Part shown: one piece after another, positions 61,388 through 64,000 of the stretch | How the letters are laid out: each line of letters starts with the position of its first letter | How positions within the stretch are numbered: position 1 is the first letter of the stretch | Source of the DNA: Chryseobacterium indologenes | GTDB taxonomy: Bacteria; Bacteroidota; Bacteroidia; Flavobacteriales; Weeksellaceae | Direction of reading: 5' to 3' | Length of the DNA: 64,000 nucleotides | Assembly: GCF_001295265.1 (NCBI RefSeq) | Contig: NZ_LJOD01000012.1 | Span: 62,001 to 126,000 of the forward strand | The notes under the pieces: generated by a model | What the model was told of the DNA's origin: nothing | Seen by the model: only the letters and a program-made list of their open reading frames with translations | Database searches by the model: none | Made by a program: the position numbers and the translations under genes

Positions 61388-61886
61388 ATATTTATTGTTC
61401 TTTTTACTTTGTTTTTCTTGTCAAAATAGAGAAAAAAAGACAGCCTTAGGTAACGAATTAATTTCAGAAAATTTACCCATATTATTAGATAATTTAGATT
61501 ATTTTAAAACAATAGATAATCCTGTTGTAGGAGTTTACCAATTTGTGGGTGAAATTAAACAAGATCAGAGCATTGTTATTAAAAAATTCCAGGAAAAATA
61601 CAACCTAAGTAATGAAAAAATATTAAACAGCTCTATAAAACTGGAAAAAATACAAAAAAAAATTAACAATTATTCCGTTTTTCTGGATACAGATAATAGC
61701 TTTAAAAAACGAAAAGACACAATAAAAGTATCTTTTGTTAATTTTATTATTAGTAAAAATAATCAATATGCCTCCATAGAAGTTGTGAAATCTTTAGGTA
61801 ATGGAGCAAAATTTGAAATCTATTATTTTAAACAGGTGAATGGCAAATGGATATTTGATGGAAAACAACTTATAGCTGTAGGTTAA
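61371..61886 (+). CDS. Lipoprotein, candidate immunity for cassette 2
   Basis: 172 residues from ATG 61371 (MIGNIKYLLFFLLCFSCQNRE; lipobox). It overlaps cassette 2 by 17 bases. Charged, beta-rich C-terminal half. Not recognised. Confidence 0.68.
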   Translation: MIGNIKYLLFFLLCFSCQNREKKTALGNELISENLPILLDNLDYFKTIDNPVVGVYQFVGEIKQDQSIVIKKFQEKYNLSNEKILNSSIKLEKIQKKINNYSVFLDTDNSFKKRKDTIKVSFVNFIISKNNQYASIEVVKSLGNGAKFEIYYFKQVNGKWIFDGKQLIAVG

Positions 61887-62246
61887 AATGGAGTTAACTT
61901 ACTAAAATTGAATTCCTAATAAAAAAACTCATAATATCAATATTTTGTTCAAAAATAACAAAATACCGATGATATTGAAAGGAAATTTCTTTTTACGTTT
62001 ACAAAAACATATTTCACACACTATAGATAATTAAGGATTTTAAGGTTTGAAATATGATATGACATGCTTTGTCGCTGTGCTTTGATAGCTTTGCATTACA
62101 GACAAAACAGAATAATAACATTTAAAAACAAGACTTATGAAAAAACATTATTTATCAGGCTAAAAATGGTATTAAAAAAAACAATACTCACTTTACAGTG
62201 AAAATCAAAATTTTAATTAAATTTAACAACTAAAAACAACCAATCA
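61887..62246. other. Intergenic region with promoter-like box
   Basis: AT-rich. TAGCTTTG near 62087 is a plausible -7 box. A nine-codon ORF at about 62137 looks like a truncated start. Confidence 0.45.
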
Positions 62247-63572
62247 ATGAGAAAAAAGAATATTCTTAGACTGTCCTTTCTAACAGTCCTTTTAGCCTTA
62301 CTGTGGTCGTGCCGCAGTGAAGATTTCCTTCCGCAGGAAAGTTCGGTTCAATTATCTACCGAAAACCTTAGCTCATCAAAATATGTTTCCCGAAGCTTAT
62401 GGAAAGAAGATGAAGTATAAATCAGAAAAGTACAGGAAGTTTTCCTGAAGCATGCCAATCTGGAACGTTTTAACATTACCTATGGTGAATTGAACTGGAA
62501 TTATGCCATGTCTTATGGGCAGTTTGGTGAAAAATACCTACTGGTTCCCATTGTAAAAAAAGATAAGGTTATTCTCTTGATGGAAGCGGTAAGAAAAGGG
62601 AATAGGCTATATTTCTACGAAAAGAACGATGCTGATCTTTTAACCTTCTTCCAACATGCATTATATTCCAATATCATCAGCCACAGCGAAGTGATAGACG
62701 GCAACACGGCTGCTAAAGCAAAATACGTATGCTCTACAAGAACCATAGTCATAGGCTGTCTGAATGGACAAACAGACTGCGAACCAGTAAGCTATTCTAA
62801 TATGGTCTGTGATTGGCAAGAAGACAGCGGCGGAGGTGTTCCTCCTAAAAGTTTTCCTCCTTTGGGTGATCCGTTTGGAGGCGGTGGTGGAGGCGGAGGA
62901 GATGATGGATATGAATATCCTGATCCGCCGGAGGAAAAAAATCCGTGTGCAAAAATGCAAGCTCAGAATTCTAATCAAGCTTTTAAGGATAAAATTTCTG
63001 AACTAGATAAAAAAGAAGTATTTGATAAAACCGAAGAAACAGGTTTTGCAGCGGCATATGGACCACAAACAACCTATGAATCTTTAGCAAACACCGCAAA
63101 TGATAACCTTATATTTCCACCGGGTAATAAATATTTTGGTTATATTCATACTCATCTTGATAGTAAAGATGGAGTTATTAAGATATTTTCACCTGCTGAT
63201 GTTTTTACATTTCTAACAACCTGTGTCAGAAATTCTCAATTAAATGGTACTATTACGGATGCCTATGGTATGGTTATTACTTCACAGGGAAATTATATTT
63301 TAAAATATTCTGGGGATAGTAATTATGGTATTGGACCGAATATAAAAGCTCAATGGCAAACCTGGTACAATAGAGAATATTCAAATCTTATAGAAAATAG
63401 TGGAGGATTAAATCAATCTGATGTAGAAAAACTTTTCACTAAATTTTTAAAAGAAAAAGTTAATATAAATGGTTTAGAAGTTTATAAGAGTGATAAGGTC
63501 ACAGGTAGTACAACTAAACTAGAATATAACGGAAAAGATAATCCAGTAAAATCAACACCTTGCCCTAATTAA
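62247..63572 (+). pseudogene. Lipoprotein with JAB-like metalloprotease domain, in-frame stop
   Basis: ATG 62247 begins a lipoprotein signal (ALLWSCRSED). TAA at 62418-62420 interrupts, and the same frame continues to 63572. The downstream part has a poly-Gly linker (around 62876-62910) and a C-terminal domain with GYIHTHLDS and KIFSPADVFTF, fitting the HxH...SxxD pattern of JAB/JAMM peptidases. Either a real nonsense mutation or a sequencing error. Confidence 0.7.
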
Positions 63573-63591
63573 CATATTAAATTTAAAGATT

Positions 63592-64000
63592 ATGAAAAAC
63601 TTATTTTTTATTATATTTTTATGTGCTTTTATTTCTTGTAAAGCACAAACTTATCCATTAAGAACGTTTACTGAGATTCCTCCAAATGCCTATTTAAAAG
63701 ATACCAATAATGAACTTCAAAGTTATGTAGGTACATGGAAAGGAGTATTTAATAATAAAACAGTTTATATTACAATCAAAAAAAATATTTATATATATGA
63801 TGATGTATTAAAATATTATAAAGATAACTTAATTGCGAAATTTAAAGTGTTAGATAGTAGTAATAATATTCTCTTTGATAATACAACCTTAAGCGATGAT
63901 AAAGCAAAAATATGGGGTGGTAAATTTAGAAAAATAGATGATAAATATTCTCTGGTATATGTTGATGCTGATCTCTGTAATACTTCAGGAAATGTCATTA
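63592..64000 (+). CDS. DUF6705-like lipoprotein, cut by window end
   Basis: Starts MKNLFFIIFLCAFISCKAQ (lipobox), then TYPLRTFTEIPPNAYLKDTN and YVGTWKGVFNNKTVYI, the pattern of DUF6705 proteins that accompany RHS/JAB genes in this group. 136 codons visible. Function unknown; immunity or accessory role is a guess. Confidence 0.72.
   Translation, partial: MKNLFFIIFLCAFISCKAQTYPLRTFTEIPPNAYLKDTNNELQSYVGTWKGVFNNKTVYITIKKNIYIYDDVLKYYKDNLIAKFKVLDSSNNILFDNTTLSDDKAKIWGGKFRKIDDKYSLVYVDADLCNTSGNVI

Noticed and set aside
1..64000. CRISPR array
   Set aside because: No regularly spaced direct repeats with unique spacers were seen; the repeated elements found are tRNA-like or hairpins.

Overview
The window looks like a chromosomal segment of a Flavobacteriia bacterium, most like Chryseobacterium. 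The evidence is AT-rich DNA, Bacteroidota-type promoters (TAnnTTTG), RHS/T9SS-type modules and small lipoproteins of kinds familiar from that genus. Nothing was searched; all family names come from reading motifs.

Layout. 1-4.1 kb: end of an elongation factor G paralogue, a SulP transporter and two small helix-turn-helix genes. 4.1-7.7 kb (minus strand): a Ro60/TROVE gene followed by seven tandem Y-RNA-like RNAs, several carrying a circularly permuted tRNA module. 8-15.2 kb: a VOC protein, a SWIM zinc-finger protein and two large paralogous HEAT-like proteins. 15.4-24 kb: a type I restriction-modification locus with a tyrosine recombinase, one expressed hsdS and two silent inverted hsdS cassettes. 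24.3-33.4 kb (minus): an RNA-repair island with an SPFH/Band-7 protein, an RNA carrying two permuted tRNA modules, two DEDDh exonucleases, a calcineurin-like phosphoesterase, an RNase Z-like metallo-beta-lactamase protein, an Rnl2-type RNA ligase, a cREC protein, a YkuK-like RNase H fold and an array of 14 tRNA genes of different specificities. 34.3-42.5 kb (minus): a MoxR ATPase, vWA/beta-propeller and bpX-type operon. 42.7-48.1 kb: VOC, deoD, TatD, four more tRNA-like genes, a zinc-ribbon SDR and a DUF434/PIN-like protein. 48.3-57.7 kb: lipoproteins, hydrolase, antiporter, phospholipase D-like protein, methionine aminopeptidase and outer-membrane protein. 58.2-64 kb: remnants of an RHS/SpvB polymorphic toxin locus with displaced metallopeptidase cassettes and lipoprotein partners.

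Main discovery. Four promoters (at about 5.53, 7.69, 26.15 and 46.73 kb) share the same 40-bp architecture: a 21-bp operator with two TGCG-type half-sites, exactly 13 bp, then TTTGCA. They precede the Y-RNA array, the Ro60 gene, the SPFH-linked tRNA-like RNA and the SDR/tRNA/TatD unit. This ties physically separate loci into one apparent regulon for sensing or repairing damaged RNA, probably tRNA. The RNA ligase operon and tRNA array lie between these units and would supply healing, sealing and replacement of tRNAs. This joint role is inferred from gene content and the shared promoters.
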